Shown here piece by piece: positions 8,005 through 16,454 of a stretch of 64,000 nt of DNA. The DNA lies in NCBI GenBank assembly GCA_038227045.1, contig JBBRQD010000008.1:1-64000 (forward strand), in the 5' to 3' direction. The DNA is from JANXLS01 sp038227045 (GTDB lineage Bacteria > Planctomycetota > SZUA-567 > H5-PLA8). Each line of letters opens with the position of its first letter. The stretch's first letter is position 1. Made by a program: the position numbers and the translations under genes. A model generated the notes under the pieces. It was given only the letters and a program-made list of their open reading frames with translations. It was not told the DNA's origin and did not search any database.

Positions 8005-8859
8005 ATGTTGCGTCGTCTTGCCGTTCTCATGTCGTGCTGTCTGATTTTCGGAATGACCCGTGCGGAAGAAGTCAAGCCGCTGAAAGCGCTGCTCGTATGC
8101 GGCGGATGCTGTCACGATTATAAAAATCAAAAGGACATTTTAAAGAAGGGCCTCGAAGAGCGCGCGTATGTCGTCGTCGATATCATTTACAGTTCGGACG
8201 GCACCACCAAGCCGCCGATTGAAATCTATGGGAACCCCGACTACGCAAAAAACTACGATGTCGTGATTCACGACGAATGTTCCTCGAGCATTTCCGATCC
8301 CGCGGTTATTGCGGGCGTGCTCAAGCCCCACAAAGACGGAATTCCCGGTGTGAACCTGCACTGCGCAATGCACTGCTACCGCATCGGCAATCCCGGTCAA
8401 ATCGCCGATCCAGGCTCGGAACGCGCCGCGTGGTTCGACTATCTCGGTCTGCAATCGAGCGGCCACGGCCCGCAGGAACCTATCGCGATCGCGTACACGG
8501 ACAAGGATCACGCGATCTCCAAAGGCATGGAGGATTGGGTTACGGTCAAGGAAGAGTTGTACAACAATGTCAAAGTCGGCACATGCCATGCGCTGGCGTC
8601 CGGAAAACAGACTGTCCATAACAAAGACAAAGAAGGCAAGATCACTGACAAGGACGTCACGACCGTCGTCGTCTGGACGAACGAATACTCCGATAAGAAG
8701 ACGCGCGTTTTCAGCACGACGATCGGCCACAACAACCAGACAGTCAGCGACCCGCGCTACCTCGATCTCGTCACGCGCGGCCTGCTGTGGGCCTGCGACA
8801 AGCCGTTCGAAAAATACATGAAGCCGAAAACAGACACACCGCCCGCGCCGACGAAGTAG
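8005..8859 (+). CDS. Secreted ThuA-domain protein
   Basis: 284 residues with a signal peptide (RRLAVLMSCCLIFGMTRA). The body is a ThuA-like (trehalose-utilisation, class I glutamine-amidotransferase-like fold) domain: LLVCGGCCHDYKNQ, YDVVIHDECSSS, GVNLHCAMHCYRIG, then FSTTIGHNNQTV and DLVTRGLLWACDKP at the end, the usual closing motif of PVC ThuA proteins. Such proteins are abundant in this superphylum near sugar-metabolism and heme-propeller genes, in line with the two propeller paralogues just upstream; the reaction is not established. A GGAGAG ribosome site stands about ten bases before the ATG. Confidence 0.85.
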   Translation: MLRRLAVLMSCCLIFGMTRAEEVKPLKALLVCGGCCHDYKNQKDILKKGLEERAYVVVDIIYSSDGTTKPPIEIYGNPDYAKNYDVVIHDECSSSISDPAVIAGVLKPHKDGIPGVNLHCAMHCYRIGNPGQIADPGSERAAWFDYLGLQSSGHGPQEPIAIAYTDKDHAISKGMEDWVTVKEELYNNVKVGTCHALASGKQTVHNKDKEGKITDKDVTTVVVWTNEYSDKKTRVFSTTIGHNNQTVSDPRYLDLVTRGLLWACDKPFEKYMKPKTDTPPAPTK

Positions 8860-8942
8860 CTCGTTCGCCGCTGGACGTTCCATTTTTGCACCGAATCATG
8901 GGCAGCCAATCCAATGGCTGCCCATTTTTTTCGCAGGACAGG

Positions 8943-10046
8943 ATGCCGGACCACGCCACTTCAAGAATCATGCCCACGATTAAACGCGCGCTCTTTATTG
9001 CCAACCGCATCTCCGGCACTGGCCATGGTTCCGCGCTGCTCGAAAAACTTTCGGAATCGCTGAAACGCGGCCTCAGTGCCGCAACATCGCTTGAGGTCGA
9101 ATACGTGGACAATCACGCCTCGGTCCGCAGCATTTCGTCGGCGTTTCTGAACTCGGAAAGCGCGCCGGCGCTGATTGTGGCCGGCGGAGGCGGCGGAACG
9201 CTGCGCGCAGTCGTCGAGGGTGTGTGCGACGGTTGCACGGCGGGACTGCTTCCCACGGCCGAACGCGTGCGAATTGGCGCTCTGCGCATGGGCTCTGGAA
9301 ACGTCCTCGCCAAACAATTCGGCGTGCCGCGCGATCCAGTTTTGGGACTCGATGGATTGCTGAACAGCGTCAACGCCGATCGCATCGTGCCGTGCTGTGT
9401 CATGCGTTGCGATGCGACGCAGGGCGACGGCGGCACGGTGGTATTTCACGCCGCAACGCTGGGCGGATTCGGACAATTCGGACGCGTTCCCGGCGACCTG
9501 GCGCGCTGGCACCGCCGACTCCCGCTCTTGCGCAATTTCGGTGCGTGGCTATTTGGCGTCGAGCGGTTGACAAACGCGGAATACGCGCTCGCGTTGCTGC
9601 TGCGCTCCATCTGGAGCGCCCTGCGGCCGGCCTCGCTTAAAAATATCGATGTTCGCGTGGACGGCGGAGAACCCGTTTCGATGAAGCTTCTGGCCGGCGC
9701 GCTCTTGAATTTCAAACTGGGCGCGCTGCCGTTCGAACCGGGCATAACCGCTCAGGATGCGGCGCTCTCGCTGAATCTGATTCCGTTCATACGGAGACTG
9801 GACGCGCTGGCCCTCGTGTTCTCACCGCGCAAAATCGCGCGCGGCGCATTGACGATTCGCATCGACCCGCCGCACGCAGTTGAATTGCGGCTGGCGAATC
9901 GCGAACATGCCGAGTTCTTCCTCGATGAAGATCCGCAGACTTTTTACGGCTCGTTAAAATTGTCCGTCGCGGGCACGCTGGCTTTTGTGCCGGGACCGGA
10001 TTATGTTTTGCCGCAGATTCCGAAACCGACCGACGGGGCGACGTGA
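8943..10046 (+). CDS. Divergent diacylglycerol/sphingosine-kinase-family protein
   Basis: 367 residues from the ATG at 8943 (AGGACAGG just upstream); ATG 8970 is an alternative start directly before the domain (MPTIKRALFIANRISGTGHG). The fold of the lipid/diacylglycerol kinase catalytic family is shown by FIANRISGTG, LIVAGGGGGTLRAVVEG and LRMGSGNVLAKQFGVPRDP, and by the closing FYGSLKLSVAGTLAFVPG. In active members the glycine loop reads GGDGT; here residues 81-86 read GGGGGT, without the aspartate and with one more residue. A role in phospholipid or polyprenol phosphorylation would be normal for the family, but activity is doubtful on this evidence. The stop overlaps or abuts the start of the next gene (TGATG), so the two are coupled. 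Confidence 0.75.
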   Translation: MPDHATSRIMPTIKRALFIANRISGTGHGSALLEKLSESLKRGLSAATSLEVEYVDNHASVRSISSAFLNSESAPALIVAGGGGGTLRAVVEGVCDGCTAGLLPTAERVRIGALRMGSGNVLAKQFGVPRDPVLGLDGLLNSVNADRIVPCCVMRCDATQGDGGTVVFHAATLGGFGQFGRVPGDLARWHRRLPLLRNFGAWLFGVERLTNAEYALALLLRSIWSALRPASLKNIDVRVDGGEPVSMKLLAGALLNFKLGALPFEPGITAQDAALSLNLIPFIRRLDALALVFSPRKIARGALTIRIDPPHAVELRLANREHAEFFLDEDPQTFYGSLKLSVAGTLAFVPGPDYVLPQIPKPTDGAT

Positions 10047-11830
10047 TGACTCGGGAAATGCCCGGATTGTCCGAAATACCGTTTCGAAGAATGGAGCGCA
10101 TGACTTTTCACATCGCAGTCCTGGGCATAGACGGCAGCGGAAAGAGCACCGTCGCATCGTCGCTTCCGATTATTCTTGCAGCGGAAATGGCGGCGCGCAC
10201 CGGCAGCGCGGGTGAAGCGTTTCGCATCGTCGCTCCCGAAGAGGATCTGCTTGCGCCGGGGTTTCATCCCGACGGCCTCCCATTTTTCGCGCGGGCGTCG
10301 AAAATGTTCCGCCGGCTCGCCAAGAAATGCGCCGACAATCGAAAACTTTACCCCGTGTTCAAGATTCCGCAGATGCTGTCGCAGGATGGCGCGGCAAAGA
10401 ATCTCGGCAGGCGGTACGCCGCGAATATCGTGGTGAGCGATGGCAATGCGTTGTTGACGGGCAGCGGGCGCGCATCGAATTACCGCCGGCCCGCCAGCGA
10501 TCACGCCACGGCGCAGCGCCCCGCACCGGATGTGGAGGACATCAAGGCTCTTTTTTCCTATGTGGTCGATGGCGCGTGGCTGCCAGCGGAATCGCGCGCC
10601 AAACTGCCGCCCCTGGGCGCGGCACGGTTGCTGGGTTTCCTGTCGCGCGAATTGGCAATCGACGCGATCTGGCTGCCGGACGCCGTGATTTTTCTGGACC
10701 TCGATCCGGCAATCGCTTTGCAACGAATCAAGTCGCGTGGGCAAAAAGTGGATCGGCACGAAAACACCGACGATCTGGCCCAGGCGCGAGCGATGTATTT
10801 GAAAACGCTCGAAGCCTTCGCGCGCTATCGCGGAAATGCCGGAGCGGTACATGTGCTGGCGATCGACGGCCTGTCGCCGGGCGATGTCTGCCGGCTGGCC
10901 GCAACACGCTTGGCTGCCCAGATTCAAGAACACCGCGCAAGCCAGGACGCGCCGCTTCGACCGCTTGGCACGACCGGCGAGAATTTGAGCGGCGCATCGT
11001 TTTTCAGCAAGGTCTTTACGTTCAATTACCTCGTGCGGTATTTGACGCTCCATTTTTTCAGCGGCGCGTGGCGCGAACCGGCATTCGCATTTTCGGGGCT
11101 GGGCCGCCTGTTTCTAAAGGAAGGGTATTCGGCAGGGACGATGCGCGTCATCTACGATCGCGACGAAAAGGCCCACGGTTTCTTCGACCGCGTTTTTCTC
11201 GAATACCCGCTTCATCGCGCCGTGTACGACAGGCTGCAGATTCTGACGCGGCACATTGAACCGTTGCTGGAAGAACGGCTCAAGCGCGGCGGCAGTCTGC
11301 GGATTTTTACCGCGCCCAGCGGTTTCGCATACGATATTTTCAGGCCGCTCGAAGCGCTTAAGAAACGGTCGCCGGACGCGCTGAAACGCGTGACGCTGGT
11401 GGCGTGCGACCTCGATCCGCACGGCGTGCTCAAGGACGAACTGACCGCGCGCGCCGCGAAACTCGGCATCCGTTTCGAATTCCTGCGCGGCAACATCATG
11501 GACGAGTCGGTTCGCACGCAAATCGCCGCGGGCGGGCCATACAACCTAGCACTGTTCGTGGGTCTCTCAAGCTGGCTTTCAAAGCCAGATACGGCAGCGC
11601 ATCTCGCATGGTTGAGAGGACTTATGACTCCAGACGCGGCTCTCGTGACCGATTGTTTCACGGCGGAGGCATACGCGCTCTCCGGGCGTTACGCCGGCTA
11701 TAAAGCACATTATTACACCCCGGAAATTTACAAAGTATTACTGGATTTTTGCGGCTACAACGGCATGACCGCGAAAACTGAGTCAGGGCGCGATGCCATT
11801 AACCATGTGCTTGTGGCGCGATTGAAATGA
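10046..11830 (+). CDS. Fusion of a thymidylate-kinase-like P-loop domain with a methyltransferase-like domain
   Basis: 594 residues. The N-terminal half opens with a P-loop (GIDGSGKS, residues 27-34) and continues with VIFLDLDPAIALQRIKSRG and a helical stretch typical of the thymidylate-kinase-like superfamily, ending near residue 300. A linker of about 100 residues (FTFNYLVRYLTLHFF, then YDRDEKAHGFFDRVF) leads to a C-terminal part, about 415-590, with FTAPSGFAYDIF, VTLVACDLDPHGV, FLRGNIMD and NLALFVGLSSWL, arranged like a class I SAM-dependent methyltransferase. I do not know a named family with this order. Coupling to the lipid-kinase-like gene suggests both act on one small molecule or lipid. 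Start: ATG 10046 in the TGATG junction; a GTG at 10043 or ATG 10091 is also possible. Confidence 0.7.
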   Translation: MTREMPGLSEIPFRRMERMTFHIAVLGIDGSGKSTVASSLPIILAAEMAARTGSAGEAFRIVAPEEDLLAPGFHPDGLPFFARASKMFRRLAKKCADNRKLYPVFKIPQMLSQDGAAKNLGRRYAANIVVSDGNALLTGSGRASNYRRPASDHATAQRPAPDVEDIKALFSYVVDGAWLPAESRAKLPPLGAARLLGFLSRELAIDAIWLPDAVIFLDLDPAIALQRIKSRGQKVDRHENTDDLAQARAMYLKTLEAFARYRGNAGAVHVLAIDGLSPGDVCRLAATRLAAQIQEHRASQDAPLRPLGTTGENLSGASFFSKVFTFNYLVRYLTLHFFSGAWREPAFAFSGLGRLFLKEGYSAGTMRVIYDRDEKAHGFFDRVFLEYPLHRAVYDRLQILTRHIEPLLEERLKRGGSLRIFTAPSGFAYDIFRPLEALKKRSPDALKRVTLVACDLDPHGVLKDELTARAAKLGIRFEFLRGNIMDESVRTQIAAGGPYNLALFVGLSSWLSKPDTAAHLAWLRGLMTPDAALVTDCFTAEAYALSGRYAGYKAHYYTPEIYKVLLDFCGYNGMTAKTESGRDAINHVLVARLK

Positions 11831-12341
11831 GCGTATTATTAGGAGTGTTTAGGCAGCCCAGCCCTAGAATTCGCCATGGTTTTTAGGTATTTTTTATCTT
11901 TGGAACTGTGTTTGCTTATCAAAGTGGCAATGAAAAGATTTTTATAGAACCAAGCCGGATTAATGAACCAGTTTTTGTATTTCTTATTTGTATATATATA
12001 GTTAAGCCTTCTTTATGTGAGCATTGGAATCTGACAAAATTTTACCACCCATTGACATTAATTGAAGTTTCAAGAGCACAGTGACGAATACTGTCATCGC
12101 GATATATTATTATATCTCGCACTATCGTGTTCACTTCGTTCTTGTTAGTCCCTTGCAGGTTCCGTTTTAATATTGGCGCGACAATTAATTATCTTTAATT
12201 TAAGAATGGTATCCAGGTTGCTGTGAAGCACTTGGCAGCCAACTGGTGCTTGCACGTGAGTCGTCTTGTTCGACTCTCAAAGCACGCAACTTAAATCAGG
12301 GTTGTGACACTCTGGTTTAAAACCACTTAAAGGAGAGATGC
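11831..12341. other. AT-rich 511-base intergenic leader upstream of pilin 1
   Basis: No credible gene. Base composition is markedly more AT than the flanking genes. It should contain the promoter and 5' leader of the prepilin gene at 12342. The one clear structure is the stem-loop annotated at 12246-12285; an AAGGAGAG ribosome site ends four bases before the ATG. Confidence 0.6.
12246..12285 (+). promoter_or_regulatory. Two-stem hairpin in the leader of pilin 1
   Basis: GTGCTT (12246-12251) pairs with AAGCAC (12280-12285) and, inside it, GAGTCG (12258-12263) pairs with CGACTC (12271-12276) around a seven-base loop. The structure lies about 56 bases before the pilin start. It may act on mRNA stability or translation; this is inference. 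No equivalent sequence exists ahead of the second pilin, which has its own different hairpin. Confidence 0.35.
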
Positions 12342-12926
12342 ATGAAGAACAAAGGATTCACGTTGATTGAGTTGATGATCGTTGTCGCCATCATCGCAAT
12401 TATCGCCGCAATCGCAATTCCAAATTTGCTGCGCAGCCGCATGGCCGCCAACGAAACCTCCGCCATCGCGTCTTGCAAGTCGTTCTGTACGGCCGAAGAC
12501 ATTTATCGCCGCACTGACTATAACCATGACGGCATTCTCGAATACGCCACGGCTCTTTCCGGCGCGAACAGTCTGTTCGAAAACACGGCGGGGGCCGGTG
12601 ACATTGCCATGATCGACCGCAGTTTCGCGAATGCCGAAGGCGCGCCGCTCGTGGCCACGCCGAAAGCCGGATATGTCTTCACAGTTATGACGTCGCAAGG
12701 CGCGAACGCGCCGGGCGGAGCACATACATTCATCAATGGCGCTGCCGGCTCGACCAGCATGACGTTGGGCTATGCCTTGGAAGCAACAGCCAATCAGTAC
12801 GACGGCACCGGTCGCAATTCGTTCATCGTGAACAACGCCGCCACGATCTACCAGACCGACTTGGGTGCGAGTGGCGCAATCCCGACCACGTTCGACCCGA
12901 CGTCACTCTGGATCGTCGCCGAATAA
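12342..12926 (+). CDS. Prepilin-like protein (type IV pilin / type II pseudopilin family), copy 1
   Basis: 194 residues. The type III prepilin signal is textbook: MKNKG before the cleavage point, then FTLIELMIVVAIIAIIAAIA with Glu5 of the mature protein, and NLLRSRMAANE. The globular part has an EF-hand-like DYNHDGILEY loop, then RSFANAEGAP, PKAGYVFTV and a beta-rich end TSLWIVAE. Exported and assembled after cleavage by a prepilin peptidase (not in the window). Its length and C-terminal YVFTV-type strand are common in pseudopilin-like proteins of PVC genomes. It is followed by its own terminator and a near-identical second copy. Major-pilin versus pseudopilin cannot be told from sequence; the isolation from any gsp/pil operon slightly favours a structural pilin. 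Confidence 0.85.
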   Translation: MKNKGFTLIELMIVVAIIAIIAAIAIPNLLRSRMAANETSAIASCKSFCTAEDIYRRTDYNHDGILEYATALSGANSLFENTAGAGDIAMIDRSFANAEGAPLVATPKAGYVFTVMTSQGANAPGGAHTFINGAAGSTSMTLGYALEATANQYDGTGRNSFIVNNAATIYQTDLGASGAIPTTFDPTSLWIVAE

Positions 12927-12954
12927 CCTGGCACTTCCTCTGACCGATCAACGC

Positions 12955-12989
12955 GGAAGCCGCCTTCAAGGCGGCTTCCGCTATTTTTT
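12955..12989 (+). terminator. Intrinsic terminator of pilin 1
   Basis: Perfect ten-pair stem GGAAGCCGCC/GGCGGCTTCC with loop TTCAA, followed by a T-run (12984-12989). A nearly identical terminator follows the second pilin copy. Confidence 0.9.
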
Positions 12990-13480
12990 GAATTTGTTCA
13001 AGGAACGGTGGTATTCAACCGTAGTGCCGTTGTTTTCGCTCGCGCGGCGCAAATTTGGGGAAAACTACAATCGGGACTGGAACGATCCCGCCTCGATAAA
13101 CCCCTGCCCATTTTTGTTTCCTATACTTTGCACATGAGCATAAATCGAACCTTTGGAGATTCGTTCTCGTTCGGTTGCTTAACCAAATTTTGTCATGTCG
13201 GAATGGTTCACTGCCCAAATAATGTCATTCGATTAACATTATTAGAAATTGAATGGTCTCTATAAAATCGGTTCCACTCGGCCATTTTCTTTTTAAATAT
13301 TTTTAAACATTTAGAAGTAAAGATTTACAACTTTTAAAATGACGGACTACGAACTAACCATTTCGTTGGCGCGCATTGTGCTTAATCTCAATCAGGAAAT
13401 GGCACCGAAATGTTTCGGTCCAAAAGTTTGAAACCTGCGACTAAGCCCAGAGCTTAGGAAGCCAGAGGAGAGAAAGTATT
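12990..13480. other. AT-rich intergenic region between the two pilin genes
   Basis: About 490 bases with no credible gene. It bears no obvious similarity to the leader of the first pilin, although the genes on either side are nearly identical. A perfect seven-pair stem ACCGAAA/TTTCGGT with a two-base loop lies at 13404-13419, and a GAGGAGAG ribosome site precedes the ATG at 13481. Confidence 0.55.
13404..13419 (+). promoter_or_regulatory. Short hairpin in the leader of pilin 2
   Basis: ACCGAAA-TG-TTTCGGT, perfect stem, about 60 bases before the start codon. Its distance to the gene is like that of the different hairpin ahead of pilin 1, which is the only reason to suspect a role. A dyad operator is an alternative. 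Confidence 0.3.
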
Positions 13481-14065
13481 ATGAAAACCAAAGGATTTAC
13501 TCTTATCGAGTTGATGATCGTTGTCGCCATTATCGCGATTATTGCCGCGATCGCGATTCCCAATTTGCTGCGCAGCCGCATGGCCGCCAACGAAACCTCC
13601 GCCATTGCGTCCTGCAAGTCGTTCTGTACCGCTGAAGACATTTATCGCCGCACGGACTACAACCACGACGGTGTTCTCGAATACGCCAGGGCTCTTTCCG
13701 GCAACAACAGTCTGTTCGAAAACACGCCGGGTGCCGGTGACATTGCCATGATCGACCGCAGTTTCGCGAATGCCGAAGGCGCGCCGCTCGTGGCCACGCC
13801 GAAAGCTGGATATGTCTTCACAGTAATGACTTCGCAAGGTGCTGGCGCGCCGGGCGGGGCACATACATTCATCAATGGCGCAGCCGGCTCGACCAGGATG
13901 ACGCTGGGCTATGCCTTGGAAGCGACTGCCAATCAGTACGACGGCACGGGCCGCAATACGTTTATCGTCAACAACGCTGCCACGATCTACCAGACCGACT
14001 TGGGTGCGAGCGGCGTAATCCCGACCACGTTCAATCCGACATCACTCTGGATCGTCGCCGAATAA
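13481..14065 (+). CDS. Prepilin-like protein, copy 2
   Basis: 194 residues, differing from the first copy at about ten positions by my alignment (for example MKTKG for MKNKG, GVLEYARALSGNN for GILEYATALSGAN, and near the end GVIPTTFN for GAIPTTFD). The cleavage site, hydrophobic helix and DYNHDG loop are unchanged. Changes are scattered and conservative, which suggests both copies are functional rather than one decaying. Coding sequence and terminator are conserved between copies but the leaders are not, so expression probably differs. Recent tandem duplication or ongoing gene conversion are the two simple explanations. Confidence 0.85.
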   Translation: MKTKGFTLIELMIVVAIIAIIAAIAIPNLLRSRMAANETSAIASCKSFCTAEDIYRRTDYNHDGVLEYARALSGNNSLFENTPGAGDIAMIDRSFANAEGAPLVATPKAGYVFTVMTSQGAGAPGGAHTFINGAAGSTRMTLGYALEATANQYDGTGRNTFIVNNAATIYQTDLGASGVIPTTFNPTSLWIVAE

Positions 14066-14093
14066 CGTCCCACTTCCTCTGACCGATCCACGC

Positions 14094-14127
14094 GGAAGCC
14101 GCCCTCAAGGCGGCTTCCGCCGTTTTT
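14094..14127. terminator. Intrinsic terminator of pilin 2
   Basis: Stem GGAAGCCGCC/GGCGGCTTCC, loop CTCAA, T-run at 14122-14127. It lies in the convergent gap before the stop of the S9 peptidase (14139) and could also serve that gene, though the A-run needed on the other strand is poor. Confidence 0.85.
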
Positions 14128-14138
14128 AAAGTCAGTCG

Positions 14139-16358
14139 CTACAAATTCGCCTTGAAAAAATCGACCATCCGATCTGTCAGATACTGCCATGCGCGATCGC
14201 CGTGAAACCCATGCTTCTGCCCCGGTTGAATCTGCAACTCATACGCCCGCCCTTTCTTCGTCAGAGCGTCCAGAAAGTTCATCGTGTTTTGAAGATGAAC
14301 GTTGTCGTCGCTGGTGCCATGAATCAGCAGCAGTTTGGCGGTCAATTTTCCCGCGGCGGCCAGCGGCGAGGAACTTAGGTAACCGTCGGGATTTTCCGTG
14401 GGCGTGCGCATGTAGCGCTCGGTGTAAATCGTATCGTAAAATTTCCAATCCGTCACCGGCGCGCCGGCCGCGCCGCATTTGAACGCGTTCGGTTCGTGTG
14501 TCAGCATGAAAAGTGTCATGTAGCCGCCGTAGCTCCAGCCGTGAAGACCGACGCGTTCGGCGTCGACGAACGGAAGTTTCTTTAAATACTCGATGCCCAC
14601 AAGTTGGTCGGCAAGCTCCTTCGCGCCCATATTCTTGAAGATCGCCTTTTCCCACGCGTGACCCCGCCCGAAAGAACCGCGATTGTCCAGTTTCCACACA
14701 ACATAACCTTCCTGGGCCAGGCGCTGGTCCAGCCAGTCGTCGGTGCCCCAGGCGTTGCGCACAAGCTGAATCGAGGGGCCTCCATAGACATCGACGATGA
14801 CCGGATACTTCTTCTCCGCGTCGAAATACGAAGGTTTGATCAGCCGCCCATACAGCTTCGCGCCGTCCGGTGCGGCCACCTCATGAAACGCCGCCAGCGG
14901 ATTCTTCAATGGTCCGCCGCTTTGATGCAGAATGGCCAGCACCGCCCCGTCCGCTTTCAACACGCGGGTCGTGGGAGGTTGTTCGACCGAAGAAAATGTT
15001 TCGAGAATATAGTTTCCGTCCGGCGAAAGCTTTTGAGCGTGCGTGCCCTCTTCTTTGGTGAGCCGCTCGACGCCATTGCCTTTGCCGTCCAATCTGGCGC
15101 GGTAAATGTGCCGTTCGCGCGGATCTTTTTCGGTCGCGGAGAAATAAATCCATTCGCCGGCGGGATCGATCTCGACAGGCTGGGAACTCCAATGGCTCGC
15201 GGGATTCGGAGTAATCATCCACTCCCCGCGCGTCACCTGCCGCGTCAATGCGCCGTCACCGTTGTAAAGGTACGCATGAAGCCAGCCATCGCGCTCCGAA
15301 AGCCAGACAAACGAAGCGCCGAGCGTGGAGGTCCGTGCGCCGGCTTGTGGATTTCCCGCGAGAAAACGCGGGCCGCTATAGACATTGATCCATGCCGAAT
15401 CTTTGTCTTGAAAAAGCAGCCGCGGCGCATCCGGCGTCGCGGGCGTCCAGGCGAAAAGCGACAATTCGTTTTGCGCGCGGTTGAGGGTCATTGCCAGCAC
15501 CAATTTCGAATCGGGTGTCCACGTCAATTCGGGCAGCACGTATTCGGCGCCGGCGGGCAGCGTCATGCGGCTCGTGCGCGGCGGGTCGCCATCGACATTG
15601 ACCCGGCAGACAGCCGGAATGGAATTGGCATCGCCCGATTTGGGATAGCGCTGCTTTAGGACGGTCGCGTGCGTTTGCAAAAAATCGACGATCGGGAACT
15701 CCGGAACCGGTGACTGGTCCAGGCGCAAATACGCGATCTGTGTGCTATCCGGCGACCAGGCGAAGGCGCGCCCCGACGGATTCGCATCCTCGAACTCTTC
15801 GCCATAGACCCAATCCAGCTTGCCGTTGAGGATCGTGTCGCTGCCGTCAAACGTGAGTTGTTTGACCGTGCCCGTGGACACTTCGACCGCATACAGATTA
15901 TTTTTTTTCACGAACGCAACGCGGCTGCCGTCAGGGGAAAACGACGTCAATTCCACACCGGGATCGTCGCGCACAAGCCGTTTCAGCGTCCCGCCCGGAA
16001 GTGAAACAAGCCACAAATCGCTTTGATTTTTCACCAGAACCGCGCCGCCGTTTGGTGACCACTTATAACCATTCAGCGTTACGCGCGCGCCCGTTTTATC
16101 CTGCGCGGGATCGTAAAGTGTCTTTTCAACAGCGGCAGCCATGTCGAACGCAAATAGAACGTCGCGGGTGACGCCGTCTGAGCTGACCTGTCGAAAATAA
16201 GTGGCTTGCTTGCCCGACGGGTGCCATTGCACCCCCGAAACGGGAGTGGTGCTCACCACTTTGACGGTGCTCTCCGCGGAATAGCTCCGCAGTTCGCACG
16301 CGCCGAGAATAATTAAAACGATGCGCAGGGTCTTGTTGAAAATCGACATTGCATTCAT
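14139..16358 (-). CDS. Dipeptidyl-peptidase-IV-like S9 serine peptidase, exported
   Basis: 739 residues. N-terminal signal peptide (FNKTLRIVLIILGACELRS), then an eight-bladed propeller of the DPP-IV N-terminal type (WHPSGKQATYFRQ, NGYKWSPNGGAVLV, FSPDGSRVAFVKKNNLY, WVYGEEFED, AYLRLDQSPVPEFP) and a C-terminal alpha/beta-hydrolase domain. Catalytic elements: GWSYGGYM with Ser609, HGTSDDNVH (Asp684/685) and GQKHGFHG (His716). The YGEEFE segment includes the Glu pair that holds the substrate amino terminus in DPP-IV, supporting removal of X-Pro dipeptides in the periplasm. Start ATG 16358 or 16349; both keep the signal. Stand-alone gene. Confidence 0.9.
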   Translation of the reverse strand: MNAMSIFNKTLRIVLIILGACELRSYSAESTVKVVSTTPVSGVQWHPSGKQATYFRQVSSDGVTRDVLFAFDMAAAVEKTLYDPAQDKTGARVTLNGYKWSPNGGAVLVKNQSDLWLVSLPGGTLKRLVRDDPGVELTSFSPDGSRVAFVKKNNLYAVEVSTGTVKQLTFDGSDTILNGKLDWVYGEEFEDANPSGRAFAWSPDSTQIAYLRLDQSPVPEFPIVDFLQTHATVLKQRYPKSGDANSIPAVCRVNVDGDPPRTSRMTLPAGAEYVLPELTWTPDSKLVLAMTLNRAQNELSLFAWTPATPDAPRLLFQDKDSAWINVYSGPRFLAGNPQAGARTSTLGASFVWLSERDGWLHAYLYNGDGALTRQVTRGEWMITPNPASHWSSQPVEIDPAGEWIYFSATEKDPRERHIYRARLDGKGNGVERLTKEEGTHAQKLSPDGNYILETFSSVEQPPTTRVLKADGAVLAILHQSGGPLKNPLAAFHEVAAPDGAKLYGRLIKPSYFDAEKKYPVIVDVYGGPSIQLVRNAWGTDDWLDQRLAQEGYVVWKLDNRGSFGRGHAWEKAIFKNMGAKELADQLVGIEYLKKLPFVDAERVGLHGWSYGGYMTLFMLTHEPNAFKCGAAGAPVTDWKFYDTIYTERYMRTPTENPDGYLSSSPLAAAGKLTAKLLLIHGTSDDNVHLQNTMNFLDALTKKGRAYELQIQPGQKHGFHGDRAWQYLTDRMVDFFKANL

Positions 16359-16377
16359 CCAAAAAAGTGGTGGAACT

Positions 16378-16430
16378 TTGTGGTGCGGGCGTCCCGCCTG
16401 CACAGTTCAGCTTGGACGCTCCCACCACAA
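16378..16430. repeat. Two-hairpin modular repeat with inverted ends
   Basis: TTGTGGTG at the left end and CACCACAA at the right end are exact inverted repeats; inside, GCGGG-CGT-CCCGC forms a hairpin of the 'GGGACG-loop' kind (read on the - strand). The left end matches the repeats at 7845 and 21508. It sits between two genes on the - strand. Confidence 0.6.
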
Positions 16431-16454
16431 GAGGCAACCTGCTCAACCCTTATT

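Noticed and set aside
11570..11630. Hairpin CTGGC-TTTCAAA-GCCAG with outer CTCTCAA/TTGAGAG inside the kinase/methyltransferase gene
   Set aside because: Loop and layout are near the modular hairpin family, but the sequence encodes a sensible part of the methyltransferase-like domain; probably coincidence.
13008..13265. 85-residue open frame between the pilins
   Set aside because: Runs through AT-rich leader; no ribosome site, no recognisable signal or motif.
13395..13420. Possible sigma-54 promoter TGGCAC-N5 before pilin 2
   Set aside because: The -24 half is right but the -12 half lacks GC (reads TT); no matching element at pilin 1.
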